The notes below the pieces were generated by a model, which was not told where the DNA came from, searched no databases, and worked only from the letters and a program-made list of their open reading frames with translations. Both the position numbers and the translations under genes were made by a program. Of a stretch of DNA of 64,000 nucleotides, positions 36,893-45,117 are shown piece by piece. The stretch is taken from the NCBI RefSeq assembly GCF_900141875.1, contig NZ_FQZE01000016.1, positions 1-64,000 of the forward strand, written 5' to 3'. The stretch is from Tangfeifania diversioriginum. GTDB taxonomy: Bacteria; Bacteroidota; Bacteroidia; Bacteroidales; Prolixibacteraceae. Every line of letters begins with the position of its first letter. The first letter of the stretch is position 1.

Positions 36893-37054
36893 CACGATAT
36901 GATTGTAAAAGCCCTTTCGTGGGCCATGCGCGAATTGTCGAAACACGACAAACCAGTGGTGGGAAATTTTATGGAAAAGTATAATGATGTACTTGCAGGA
37001 AGAGTGCGGCGTGAGGTCAATACAAAATTAAAAACCGGAAGAAAAAACGGGTAA
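36893..37054 (+). pseudogene. C-terminal remnant of a DNA alkylation repair (AlkD-like HEAT) gene
   Basis: The plus strand reads in one frame HDMIVKALSWAMRELSKHDK, then PVVGNFMEKYNDVLAG, then RVRREVNTKLKTGRKNG and a stop. This matches the conserved C-terminal end of DNA alkylation repair proteins (KALSWALRELSK ... RVxREVxNKLxTGxKN). An in-frame TAG lies only five codons upstream and no earlier part of such a gene is visible, so about 53 codons of a ~230-residue gene remain. The break faces the start of the cas8 operon. Identification by memory of the family; fairly sure. Confidence 0.75.
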
Positions 37055-37098
37055 ACGGGAATTTTTTCAGCAATTTTTTTACCCGCAAAAAAAGGAAA

Positions 37099-37401
37099 CT
37101 ATTCACACGTACAGGTTTCCAAGCAATCAACAATCTGGCTTAAAACTTCAAATTTTAAATAGTAGTATGTGTTTTTGCCCTCTCGTTTGGAACATAAAAC
37201 ACCTTTATCCCTGAGAATACCGAGATGATGAGAGGTAGTTGACTGCTCAATCCCAAGCAGTTCATGTATTTGAGTAACGGTCAGTTTTTTACCTCCCTCG
37301 AGATGTTTTAAAATGGCAATGCGCATTGGGTGCGCAATGGCCTTCAGCATATTTGCAGCGGTCTCCAACCGATTTACATCTAACTCTCTGATTTCTACCA
37401 T
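37099..37401 (-). CDS. ArsR-family winged-helix regulator
   Basis: A 100-residue regulator. The winged helix is clear: LKAIAHPMRIAILKHLEGGK, TVTQIHELLGIEQSTTSHHLGIL (recognition helix) and GVLCSKREGKNTYYYLKF (wing). The cysteines in CLETCTCE at the extreme C-terminus and the one near the wing may bind metal or sense redox state. ATG at 37401 (MVEIRELD) has AAGG just before it and is preferred over an upstream TTG. No adjacent metal-resistance or transporter gene is present, so the target is unknown. Confidence 0.85.
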   Translation of the reverse strand: MVEIRELDVNRLETAANMLKAIAHPMRIAILKHLEGGKKLTVTQIHELLGIEQSTTSHHLGILRDKGVLCSKREGKNTYYYLKFEVLSQIVDCLETCTCE

Positions 37402-37538
37402 CCTTAGTAATAGTTTTAACAATGCAAATATATAAATATTTAAGGATAAAACTATGCGGTTTTGTTATTTAACTTCATTTTTAATAAAGGGCCGGAATTT
37501 TTTTTCATTTTACCGGCAAATATTCAACCAAATTATTC

Positions 37539-37546
37539 TATGTTCG
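37539..37546 (+). promoter_or_regulatory. probable -7 box for the polyprenyl synthase gene
   Basis: TATGTTCG differs from TAnnTTTG at one base and lies 34 bases before the start codon. Confidence 0.3.
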
Positions 37547-37580
37547 TTGTTTAATTGCAAAATAAAGGGGTTTAGGCTGA

Positions 37581-38555
37581 ATGAAAACTTTAAAGAAAAT
37601 TAAATTACCCATAGAGCAGGAACTAAATAATTTTGAACCATATTTCAAAAAATCATTGCAAAGCGATGTTCCCCTTTTAGGCACCGTACTCAACTATTTA
37701 TACCGCACCAAAGGCAAACAAATACGGCCGATGTTCGTGTTTTTGTCGGCTAAATTACATGGCGAACCCAATGAGTTTTCGCAGCTGGCAGCCTGCTCTG
37801 TAGAGTTGCTTCATTCGGCTACGCTTGTTCACGACGATGTGGTGGACGAATCGTACGAGCGGCGCGGCACTTTCTCTATAAATGCACTTTGGCGAAATAA
37901 AATGGCGGTTTTGATAGGTGACTACATCCTGGCCAAAGGACTGCTCCTCCAGTTAGAGCACAAAAAATACAACTTTCTGCACCTGATTTCAAAGGCTGTG
38001 CAAGACATGAGCGAGGGGGAAATCCTGCAGGTGAAAAAAAGCCGCAAACTCGATATTGACGAAGAGACCTATTTTGAAATCATCCGGAAAAAAACTGCTT
38101 CGCTCATTGCCACCAGCATGGCCATTGGCGCGGCTTCGGTCACCGACGATGAAACCATTCCCGAAAAAATGTACCGCATTGGTCAGGATGCCGGAATTGC
38201 CTTCCAGATTAAAGACGATATTTTTGATTATCAAAAAAAAGGAATTATTGGTAAACCTACCGGGAACGACATCAAAGAGAAAAAAATTACCCTGCCGCTG
38301 CTGCATCTGCTCAACACTTCCGAACCCGGGGAACGCAAACGGATTTTACGGTTGATAAAACGTAAGAACAAAAATTCGGCTGTAGTGGAGGAACTCATTC
38401 AGCTGGTTACCGAAAAAGGGGGACTGGAATTTGCAACTGAAAAAATGATTGAGTTTAAAGATAAGGCGGTAAAAGCGCTCGAAGAATTTCCGGAAAGTGA
38501 AGCCCGCACCTCGCTGATAGAACTAATGAACTACGTTACCACTCGTAAAAAGTAA
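37581..38555 (+). CDS. polyprenyl (octaprenyl-type) diphosphate synthase
   Basis: A 324-residue trans-isoprenyl diphosphate synthase. Both aspartate-rich motifs are seen: HDDVVDE (first) and KDDIFDYQ (second), with GKQIRPMFVFLSA near the N-terminus. It elongates farnesyl diphosphate with isopentenyl diphosphate, most likely to make the menaquinone side chain. Length and motif spacing match long-chain enzymes (IspB/HepT group); the exact chain length cannot be read off. Converges with the MazG-like gene, 2 bases apart. Confidence 0.9.
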   Translation: MKTLKKIKLPIEQELNNFEPYFKKSLQSDVPLLGTVLNYLYRTKGKQIRPMFVFLSAKLHGEPNEFSQLAACSVELLHSATLVHDDVVDESYERRGTFSINALWRNKMAVLIGDYILAKGLLLQLEHKKYNFLHLISKAVQDMSEGEILQVKKSRKLDIDEETYFEIIRKKTASLIATSMAIGAASVTDDETIPEKMYRIGQDAGIAFQIKDDIFDYQKKGIIGKPTGNDIKEKKITLPLLHLLNTSEPGERKRILRLIKRKNKNSAVVEELIQLVTEKGGLEFATEKMIEFKDKAVKALEEFPESEARTSLIELMNYVTTRKK

Positions 38556-38557
38556 GT

Positions 38558-38902
38558 TTACTCTTTCAGTTTCTGATTATTTTGATGACGCTCTTTGTCG
38601 CGGCTGGTTTTCTTTTCCAGGTTTTTGAGAAATGCCTGGTTTAAATCCACACCGGTTTGGTTGGCCAGGCAAACCAAAACCCACAGCACATCGGCCATTT
38701 CGTCGGCCAAATCGTATTTTTCATCCGATTTCTTAAACGACTGATCCCCGTATTTCCGAGCCATAATTCGCGCCAGTTCGCCCACCTCTTCGGTTAAAAC
38801 GGCCATATTGGTAAGCTCGCTGAAATAGCGGACTCCATAAGCTTTTATCCAATCATCAACCAGTTGCTGGGCTTCATATATAGTAGTTTGTTTCTTATTC
38901 AT
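38558..38902 (-). CDS. MazG-like nucleotide pyrophosphohydrolase
   Basis: A ~114-residue all-alpha NTP pyrophosphohydrolase. The metal-binding motif appears as EEVGELAR and LADEMADVLW (ExxE, then ExxD). Family members clear non-canonical nucleotides such as dUTP or oxidised dNTPs. ATG at 38902 is preferred over an upstream TTG. It overlaps the stop of the DUF4143 ATPase gene by 8 bases, so it is probably translated from the same message. Confidence 0.85.
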   Translation of the reverse strand: MNKKQTTIYEAQQLVDDWIKAYGVRYFSELTNMAVLTEEVGELARIMARKYGDQSFKKSDEKYDLADEMADVLWVLVCLANQTGVDLNQAFLKNLEKKTSRDKERHQNNQKLKE

Positions 38903-40025
38903 GCTCAATAAATTGATAAAAATTATTATGACTGATTATCGCTGACCTATTTATCTTATACACATCTGAAAACGCCTTTGGAATTTTAAATTTTAATTTC
39001 TGATTCCATTTAAACTCATAAATATCAAGCTCCCCATCACACTCTTCAATATAATCAATTTCACTTTTTTGATGAGTTCTCCAAAAATAGGTATTTGCCT
39101 TCCTAAGATTGTAGTGATTTGATTTCTGTCTTTCAACAATAATGAAATTCTCCCACAAAGCACCTTTGTCATTTCGTAAATCCAACGGCCTGAAATCATT
39201 GATTAATGCATTTCGGATTCCTGTATCCCAAAAATAGATTTTAACTTTTGAAGATAACTCTTTTCTTAAATTTCGGCTGAAAGGTGGGAGCCTAAAAATA
39301 ACAAAAGCTTTTTCAAGCAAATCAATATAATGAAGAATAGTTTTTCTGTCGATTTGTAAAAGATTAGACAGCTCATTGTATGAAACTTCACTTCCAATCT
39401 GAAAAGCAAGAGCTTGTAATAATTTTTGAATAAACTCAGGTTTCCTTATTTGCTGATATTCAAATATATCTTTATAAAGATAACTTTCTGATAAATTAAA
39501 CAATATTTCTTTTTCAGCTCCCAGGTTATTTATTACATCCGGATACATTCCAAAAATGATACGCTGATTAAGCTGAGAAACAGATTCTAAAAAATTGGTG
39601 TGAACGACCAGCTCATGCCATGAAATGGGGAATAATCGGTATTCAAATTTTCTTCCCGTTAATGGTTCATTTATATTACTGGAAAGCTCAAATGCTGAAG
39701 AACCTGTAACAACAAGCTGAATATCTGTAATCTCATCAACAATAATTTTCAGCAACATTCCAACATCCTTAATTCGTTGGGCTTCATCAATGAATATTAG
39801 CTTTGCTTTGCCAAAAATTTGCTTTAGATAATTTATTGAGGGCTTCGCTAATTGTTCGCGGATATTCGGAATGTCAGCATTCAAAAAAAGTGCATCGGCT
39901 TTACTGCTATGAGAAATTTTTTTGATCAAGGTTGTTTTCCCAGTTTGACGAGCACCTAAAATAATTATAGCCTTACCTTTGTTAAGCTTCCTTTTGATTA
40001 TTGTTTCAAGAGATCTGTCAATCAT
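38895..40025 (-). CDS. AAA-type ATPase with DUF4143 region
   Basis: A 376-residue protein of the common AAA_14/DUF4143 type. Walker A is GARQTGKTTLIKK (about residue 25) and Walker B is LIFIDEAQRI; a sensor-like TGSSAFEL follows. A winged-helix segment (SYNELSNLLQIDRKTILHYIDLL) lies near residue 225. The C-terminal part looks like a PD-(D/E)xK nuclease fold (SEIDYIEE ... DIYEFKW). These genes are abundant and mobile-like in prokaryotes with no agreed role. Two identical 18-bp interrupted palindromes lie directly upstream, which suggests autoregulation. AT-rich compared with its neighbours. Confidence 0.85.
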   Translation of the reverse strand: MIDRSLETIIKRKLNKGKAIIILGARQTGKTTLIKKISHSSKADALFLNADIPNIREQLAKPSINYLKQIFGKAKLIFIDEAQRIKDVGMLLKIIVDEITDIQLVVTGSSAFELSSNINEPLTGRKFEYRLFPISWHELVVHTNFLESVSQLNQRIIFGMYPDVINNLGAEKEILFNLSESYLYKDIFEYQQIRKPEFIQKLLQALAFQIGSEVSYNELSNLLQIDRKTILHYIDLLEKAFVIFRLPPFSRNLRKELSSKVKIYFWDTGIRNALINDFRPLDLRNDKGALWENFIIVERQKSNHYNLRKANTYFWRTHQKSEIDYIEECDGELDIYEFKWNQKLKFKIPKAFSDVYKINRSAIISHNNFYQFIEHE

Positions 40026-40035
40026 TTTTTAAATA

Positions 40036-40086
40036 TTGGGATTATATTCCCAAAATTATATATAAAAATTGGGATTATATTCCCAA
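40036..40086 (-). promoter_or_regulatory. twin operator-like sites upstream of the DUF4143 ATPase
   Basis: TTGGGATTATATTCCCAA occurs twice, at 40036-40053 and 40069-40086, identical in all 18 bases. Each is an inverted repeat TTGGGA/TCCCAA around TTATAT. The repeat distance of 33 bp is about three helical turns, so two bound proteins would lie on the same DNA face. The first site begins 11 bases upstream of the start codon. Confidence 0.75.
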
Positions 40087-40122
40087 AAATATGCTAAAAT
40101 GCGACAATATTGTTAATAAATG

Positions 40123-40578
40123 TTAAAACCCCTTCTGTTTCGAATCGATAATGATGGTAACGGGGCCATCGTTAACAAGCTCCACATCCATCATGGCACC
40201 AAACTTTCCGGTACCCACTTTTTTGCCCATTGCGGTTTCAATTTTCCGGATGAATTTTTCATACATCGGTACCGCAAAATCAGGTTTCGAAGCCCGGATG
40301 TACGACGGCCGGTTTCCCTTTTGGGTATTGGCGTGGAGCGTAAACTGGCTAACCACAATAACTTCGCCTCCAACATCTTTCACCGAAAGATTCATCACCC
40401 CGTTTTCATCGTTAAAAATGCGAAGCTGGGTTATTTTTTTTACCAGCCAGTCAATATCTTCATCGGTGTCAGCGTCTTCAATACCAAGCAAAACAACTAA
40501 TCCTTTTTTTATTGAAGAAATAACTTCATTTTTAACCGTAACCGATGCTTTCGAAACTTTTTGAATTACTACTCTCAT
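40123..40578 (-). CDS. dtd: D-aminoacyl-tRNA deacylase
   Basis: A 151-residue DTD enzyme that frees tRNA from D-amino acids (and glycine misacylated on tRNA-Ala). It starts MRVVIQKVSKASVTV as in most homologues, and has the SQFTLHANTQKGNRPSY segment and the NDGPVTI Gly-Pro motif that gives chiral proofreading. Length is standard. Transcribed alone from the minus strand. Confidence 0.94.
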   Translation of the reverse strand: MRVVIQKVSKASVTVKNEVISSIKKGLVVLLGIEDADTDEDIDWLVKKITQLRIFNDENGVMNLSVKDVGGEVIVVSQFTLHANTQKGNRPSYIRASKPDFAVPMYEKFIRKIETAMGKKVGTGKFGAMMDVELVNDGPVTIIIDSKQKGF

Positions 40579-40630
40579 CTCATATTTTTTTGTACGAATT
40601 TAAAAATATTGAGTAACTTATCAACTTTTA

Positions 40631-40655
40631 TTAATCAATTTTGTTTATTGATTAA
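40631..40655. promoter_or_regulatory. inverted repeat upstream of the lipoprotein/TonB receptor pair
   Basis: TTAATCAAT and ATTGATTAA are perfect 9-bp arms around TTTGTTT. The site is 37 bases before the lipoprotein start in an AT-rich divergent region and looks like a dimeric regulator site; its regulator is unknown. Confidence 0.5.
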
Positions 40656-40692
40656 CATTGAAAATTGAACAAAAATCACAAATTAACCGACC

Positions 40693-41430
40693 ATGAAAAA
40701 GAAATCATTATTTGGTCTTTTAGTATTCATAGTTATGGGTTGTGCTTCGCAACGGGGGCTCGATACCGACAGCATTACCATACAAACATCACCGGAGAAT
40801 CCTTACAGTTCTTTGGAAATTGAATTTATAAAAGGAGAAGCTTTCAATCATCCATCGTTTGCTATCTGGACCGAAGATTTGGAAGGAAATTATATTGAAA
40901 CACTTTATGTTACACAATATGTGGCCAAAGGACAATACGGACATAGCGAAATTGAACCCGGACGCTGGACAAACGAACCCGGCGAAGCCCGGCGCCCTGC
41001 CACGTTGCCCTACTGGGCACATAAACGCGGGATAAAAGCTCCTGACGGATTATACATTCCATCATCGGAAACTGAGGTGCCGGATGCACTGACATCGGCC
41101 ACCCCAAAATCCAACTTCATGTTGGAAACAGCCACCAGTTATTCCGGAAACAAAAAATTCAGAGTGCTTATGGAAATCAACCAGGCATGGGATTCGAACC
41201 GCTTCTGGACCAACAACAAATTTCCGGGTAACAACGACTATTTTGGCTCGCTTCAGCCGGCACTGGTTTATGCCGTTACCATCGATACGCAAAATCCGGA
41301 AACCGAATACCATCTCAATCCCATTGGGCACAGCCATCCGACAGGAGAAAACGGCAAACTGTTTACCGACCTCACCACCCTGACCACAGCCAGGGAGATT
41401 GCCCACAAGATTGTAGTACGCTTTAAATAA
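40693..41430 (+). CDS. lipoprotein of unknown function, possibly DUF2271-like
   Basis: A 245-residue predicted lipoprotein (FIVMGC lipobox). The body has a beta-rich pattern (FAIWTEDLEGNYIETLYVTQ), LPYWAHKRG, APDGLYIPS and DALTSATPKSNFML. It resembles periplasmic DUF2271-type proteins from memory, with moderate certainty. A TonB-dependent receptor starts 9 bases downstream, so the two are surely co-transcribed and may work together in uptake of a metal or small ligand. The inverted repeat at 40631 may control both. Confidence 0.65.
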   Translation: MKKKSLFGLLVFIVMGCASQRGLDTDSITIQTSPENPYSSLEIEFIKGEAFNHPSFAIWTEDLEGNYIETLYVTQYVAKGQYGHSEIEPGRWTNEPGEARRPATLPYWAHKRGIKAPDGLYIPSSETEVPDALTSATPKSNFMLETATSYSGNKKFRVLMEINQAWDSNRFWTNNKFPGNNDYFGSLQPALVYAVTIDTQNPETEYHLNPIGHSHPTGENGKLFTDLTTLTTAREIAHKIVVRFK

Positions 41431-41439
41431 AACTTCGTA

Positions 41440-43824
41440 ATGAAAACAATGAAATACCTTCTTTTAACACTATTCATTTTGCCATTTTTTGCACAGGCTC
41501 AGGAAGCTTCTCTGAAAGGGCGGGTGGTTGATGCAGCCAACAACGAACCACTTCCGTTTGTAAACATAATTGTTTCGGGAACTGATATCGGGACAATTAC
41601 CGATATGGATGGCAATTTTCTTATCACCGGACTTAAGCCGGGGTTTATTCGGGTTGAGGCTTCTTTTGTGGGTTACAAACGCGCTGTTTCTTCTGAAATT
41701 GAAGTGAGCGTAGCCAGTACTAATTCGGTTGAGATTCAACTGGAAGAACAGCAGGAACAGATAGAAGAAGTAACCGTAACAGCATCGCCTTTCCGGAAAA
41801 CAGAAGAAAGCCCGGTATCGCTCCGGACAATTGGTATTGGCGAAATTGAAAAGGCTCCCGGTGCCAACCGCGACATTTCAAAAGTGATACAATCTTTCCC
41901 CGGGGTACAGTCCACACCGGCTTTTCGCAACGATGTAATCATTCGCGGGGGAGGCCCTTCCGAAAGCCGGTTTTACCTCGACGGGGTGGAAGTGCCGTTC
42001 ATCAACCACTTCTCAACACAAGGCGCATCGGGCGGGCCGGTTGGTATTATTAACGCCGATTTTTTGCGTGAAGTGAACTACTATTCGGGCGCTTTTCCAG
42101 CCAACCGCGGAAATGCCCTCAGCGGGGTGCTCGAATTTTTCCAGGTAGATGGAAACGACGAAAGGCTTAAATTTCAGGGAGCAGTTGGTGCTTCGGAAGT
42201 TGCGGCCACACTCGACGGCCCATTAGGCGAAAAAACAACTTTCATTTTTTCAGCCCGGCGGTCGTATTTGCAGTTTCTTTTCAGTGTTCTCGAACTGCCA
42301 TTTCTGCCCAACTTCACCGATATGCAATTTAAAGTACGCACCCGTTTCGACAAAAAAAATGAACTCACTTTTATTGGTCTGGGCGCTATCGATGTTTTCG
42401 ATCTTAACCTGGGCATTGAAGACCCTGACGAACAGCAGCAATTTATCCTCAGCCAGATTCCCGTAAATGAACAGTGGAACTATTCACTCGGCGCGGTTTA
42501 CAAACATTTCAGGGACAATAGTTACCAAACGGTGGTTTTGAGTCGCAGCCACCTGAACAACGGTGCTTACAAATATTTTGATAACGACGACAGTTCGGAA
42601 GAAAATAAAATTCTGGACTATTCTTCAGAAGAAATTGAAAATAAGCTGCGGGTTGAAAATACCACGCGTGTGAACGACTATAAAATTAATTTCGGGGGTA
42701 ACCTCGATTATGTAACTTACACAAACGCCACACAGCAGAAACGTTTTTACAATGACGAGATTCTTGAAATCGACTATAATACCGGGTTAAATTTGGTGAA
42801 GTGGGCTGTTTTCGGACAGGTGAGCAAAAACCTGTTCAGCGAGCGGCTGTCGCTTTCGCTGGGCGTGCGTGCCGATGCCAACAACTATTCCACCGGCATG
42901 AGTAATCTGCTCGATCAGTTTTCGCCCCGTTTTTCTGCCTCGTACAACCTCACCACGCAGTGGAGCCTTAACTTCAACACTGGCAGATACTATCAGCTTC
43001 CGCCATATACCACGCTGGGATTTAAGCAAAACGATGTTTTTGTGAATAAGAACAACAACCTGAAATACATTTCGGTTGACCATTTGATTGGCGGACTGGA
43101 ATTCAGGCCAGACCAGAATATTTTATTTACACTTGAAGGATTTTGGAAAGGTTACGACGATTACCCTTTTTCAGTGAAAGACGAAATAAGCCTGGCCAAC
43201 AAGGGCGACGATTTTGGCGTGGTTGGCGACGAAGAAGTAATTTCGGCATCCGAAGGCCAGGCTAATGGTGCCGAGTTTCAGGCCCGTATTACTACCCGCA
43301 ACGGTTTAAACGCCAACCTTTCTTACACACTGGTTCGCAGCGAGTTTAAAAATACTGAAGGAGAATACATCCCCACCAAATGGGATTCAAAACATCTGCT
43401 GAACCTAACAGCTACCAAAGAGCTTAAAAACGGCTGGAGAGTTGGTGGCCGCTGGCGTTTTGTTGGCGGGCTTCCTTATACTCCGTACGATTTGGAACGA
43501 TCTTCGATGGTACAGGCATGGAACCTGTCGGGTGGACCGTACCTCGATTACGACCGGCTCAATTCCGAGCGGTTCAAACCATTTCACCAACTCGATGTAC
43601 GCGTTGACAAATCGTTTTACCTCGATAATCTCACCGCAAAGTTTTATATCGACATTCAAAACCTGTATAATTTTCAGGCGGATCAGCAGGATATTATTGT
43701 GCGCGAACAAAACGAAAATGGAGAATTTTTACTCACCGACAACGGCACACATTACCAGTTGCGCCGGGTAGATAACACCACCGGAACGGTGTTACCCACT
43801 ATCGGAATAATTTTGGAGTTCTGA
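41440..43824 (+). CDS. TonB-dependent outer-membrane receptor
   Basis: A 794-residue receptor. Signal peptide to about residue 20 (FFAQAQ), carboxypeptidase-regulatory-like domain (about 22-105), plug (IGEIEKAPGANRDISKVIQS, IRGGGPSESRFYLDGVEVPF) and a 22-strand-type barrel ending in the terminal aromatic GIILEF. The start could be 41440 or the second Met at 41449. Partner to the lipoprotein 9 bases upstream. It lacks a SusD neighbour, so siderophore, cobalamin or metal uptake is more likely than glycans. GC content is clearly higher than in the other receptor of the window. Confidence 0.9.
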   Translation: MKTMKYLLLTLFILPFFAQAQEASLKGRVVDAANNEPLPFVNIIVSGTDIGTITDMDGNFLITGLKPGFIRVEASFVGYKRAVSSEIEVSVASTNSVEIQLEEQQEQIEEVTVTASPFRKTEESPVSLRTIGIGEIEKAPGANRDISKVIQSFPGVQSTPAFRNDVIIRGGGPSESRFYLDGVEVPFINHFSTQGASGGPVGIINADFLREVNYYSGAFPANRGNALSGVLEFFQVDGNDERLKFQGAVGASEVAATLDGPLGEKTTFIFSARRSYLQFLFSVLELPFLPNFTDMQFKVRTRFDKKNELTFIGLGAIDVFDLNLGIEDPDEQQQFILSQIPVNEQWNYSLGAVYKHFRDNSYQTVVLSRSHLNNGAYKYFDNDDSSEENKILDYSSEEIENKLRVENTTRVNDYKINFGGNLDYVTYTNATQQKRFYNDEILEIDYNTGLNLVKWAVFGQVSKNLFSERLSLSLGVRADANNYSTGMSNLLDQFSPRFSASYNLTTQWSLNFNTGRYYQLPPYTTLGFKQNDVFVNKNNNLKYISVDHLIGGLEFRPDQNILFTLEGFWKGYDDYPFSVKDEISLANKGDDFGVVGDEEVISASEGQANGAEFQARITTRNGLNANLSYTLVRSEFKNTEGEYIPTKWDSKHLLNLTATKELKNGWRVGGRWRFVGGLPYTPYDLERSSMVQAWNLSGGPYLDYDRLNSERFKPFHQLDVRVDKSFYLDNLTAKFYIDIQNLYNFQADQQDIIVREQNENGEFLLTDNGTHYQLRRVDNTTGTVLPTIGIILEF

Positions 43825-43836
43825 TTAATTCGGATC

Positions 43837-43865
43837 AAAAAAATTCCCCGGCCGAAACCAGGGAA
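43837..43865 (-). terminator. intrinsic terminator of the outer-membrane protein gene
   Basis: TTCCCCGG and CCAGGGAA form a stem with one mismatch around CCGAAA. On the minus strand the stem is followed by seven T. It lies about 57 bases beyond the stop of the minus-strand gene and between two convergent genes. Confidence 0.6.
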
Positions 43866-43921
43866 ATATTGTTTTGAAAATTGGTCTTGATACTTGAGTT
43901 TAAATCTCTAACAATCTTTAT

Positions 43922-44851
43922 TCAGATATTCGGAAATGAAAAACCAAAAGTGACCGGATAAAGTTCCGGTCCGCGGTTGGTTTCAAACAACGGAACCATG
44001 CTGTAATTTACGAATACGCAGAAATCGCCGAACCCGATACGGCCTGTGAGGTCGTACTTAAACTTGCTGATGTTGAAACTGCTTTTGTTTTTTTCCTTGT
44101 CGTTTTTGTATTTGAATTTGGTATGCGAACCGATGTTCACCCCGCCAATTACACCACCTGCAAGGTAAAGCCGTTTATGCCCCATGCGCAGTGGCGTTTT
44201 TATTTCGAGCATTAGCGGAGCTGTCAGGTAACTCACATTCAGCTTCGTTTTTTTCAACCCGTCCGGATCCAGATCCACTGGCATTATTATTCCGTTTCCA
44301 CCTGCTTTCTCAATAGTCAGCGGCTGGTCGAAAGTAAAATCCATAAAGCTGAACCCCAAGCCGGTTACCAGGCCAAAATTGTTGGCTTCGTTTTTAAACG
44401 CCCATTCGGCGAAATTCAGGTTCACCGTAATTGATTTGGCGTTGTGCAACTCCATAAAATCGGGAGGAACAACCGTATTGATGGTGTTGTAAAGCGAATA
44501 GTCGGTTTGATGATAATAGTTCATTCCTAATTCGAGACCGGCCCAATGGGGATTGAAACTGCCGGTCCATCTACTATCCCGTGATTCTTTATTTACGCTG
44601 ATATGAGTTCCTTCCCAGCCTTCCACCACATCGAATGTACGGCGTCCTATACGAATGTGCGTGGTATCGCCCCATTCATCGGTAATCACTTCCACGCCAT
44701 TGTTATTGCCCACTTTTACCTGCACTTTTTCACCGTCTTCGATAACAGTTACCACATTTTTATTTTTGGTTCCCACTTTTGTGGTATCGGTTTGTGCAGA
44801 GAGGTTCACCGCAAAAACAATGCATAAAATAAAGGTTGTTAATCGTTTCAT
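43922..44851 (-). CDS. outer-membrane beta-barrel protein (PorT-like fold)
   Basis: A 309-residue exported protein. Signal peptide to about residue 19 (AVNLSAQ), then a short repetitive segment (KNKNVVTVIEDGEKVQVKV, HIRIGRRTFDVVEG), then alternating strands of a small barrel (GLELGMNYYHQ, GLVTGLGFSFMDF, FGDFCVFVNYSMVPLF). Similar barrels are common in Bacteroidota and lack a known activity. It lies 266 bases downstream of the anti-sigma gene on the same strand and may belong to that regulon. The gap contains no gene. Confidence 0.75.
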   Translation of the reverse strand: MKRLTTFILCIVFAVNLSAQTDTTKVGTKNKNVVTVIEDGEKVQVKVGNNNGVEVITDEWGDTTHIRIGRRTFDVVEGWEGTHISVNKESRDSRWTGSFNPHWAGLELGMNYYHQTDYSLYNTINTVVPPDFMELHNAKSITVNLNFAEWAFKNEANNFGLVTGLGFSFMDFTFDQPLTIEKAGGNGIIMPVDLDPDGLKKTKLNVSYLTAPLMLEIKTPLRMGHKRLYLAGGVIGGVNIGSHTKFKYKNDKEKNKSSFNISKFKYDLTGRIGFGDFCVFVNYSMVPLFETNRGPELYPVTFGFSFPNI

Positions 44852-45117
44852 TTTTTCTGTTTTAAAAGTTCTGTTGCTCTGACGGAAGGTGTGTCGGAAA
44901 AGTTACAGATGAAGTAAAAATTGTTCTTTTTGAGGGAAAGTGATTGAACTTAAATACCAATGATCAATTTTTCAAATAACAAATAAATCACAAATTCCAT
45001 TCTTCAATCTGCTACTTCAGTTTGAAATTTGATTTTTTTGAAAAATTGGCATTTGTTTGTCCGAAGGACTCCAATGGAGATAGTTGTTTTTTGGGCATTT
45101 GGAGTTTCAAATACGAT

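Noticed and set aside
36772-37020. 82-codon minus-strand frame
   Set aside because: It is antisense to the alkylation-repair remnant, whose plus-strand frame has clear family residues.
43405-43771. Frames of about 100 codons on both strands inside the second TonB receptor gene
   Set aside because: Shadows of the receptor reading frame, without start signals or motifs.
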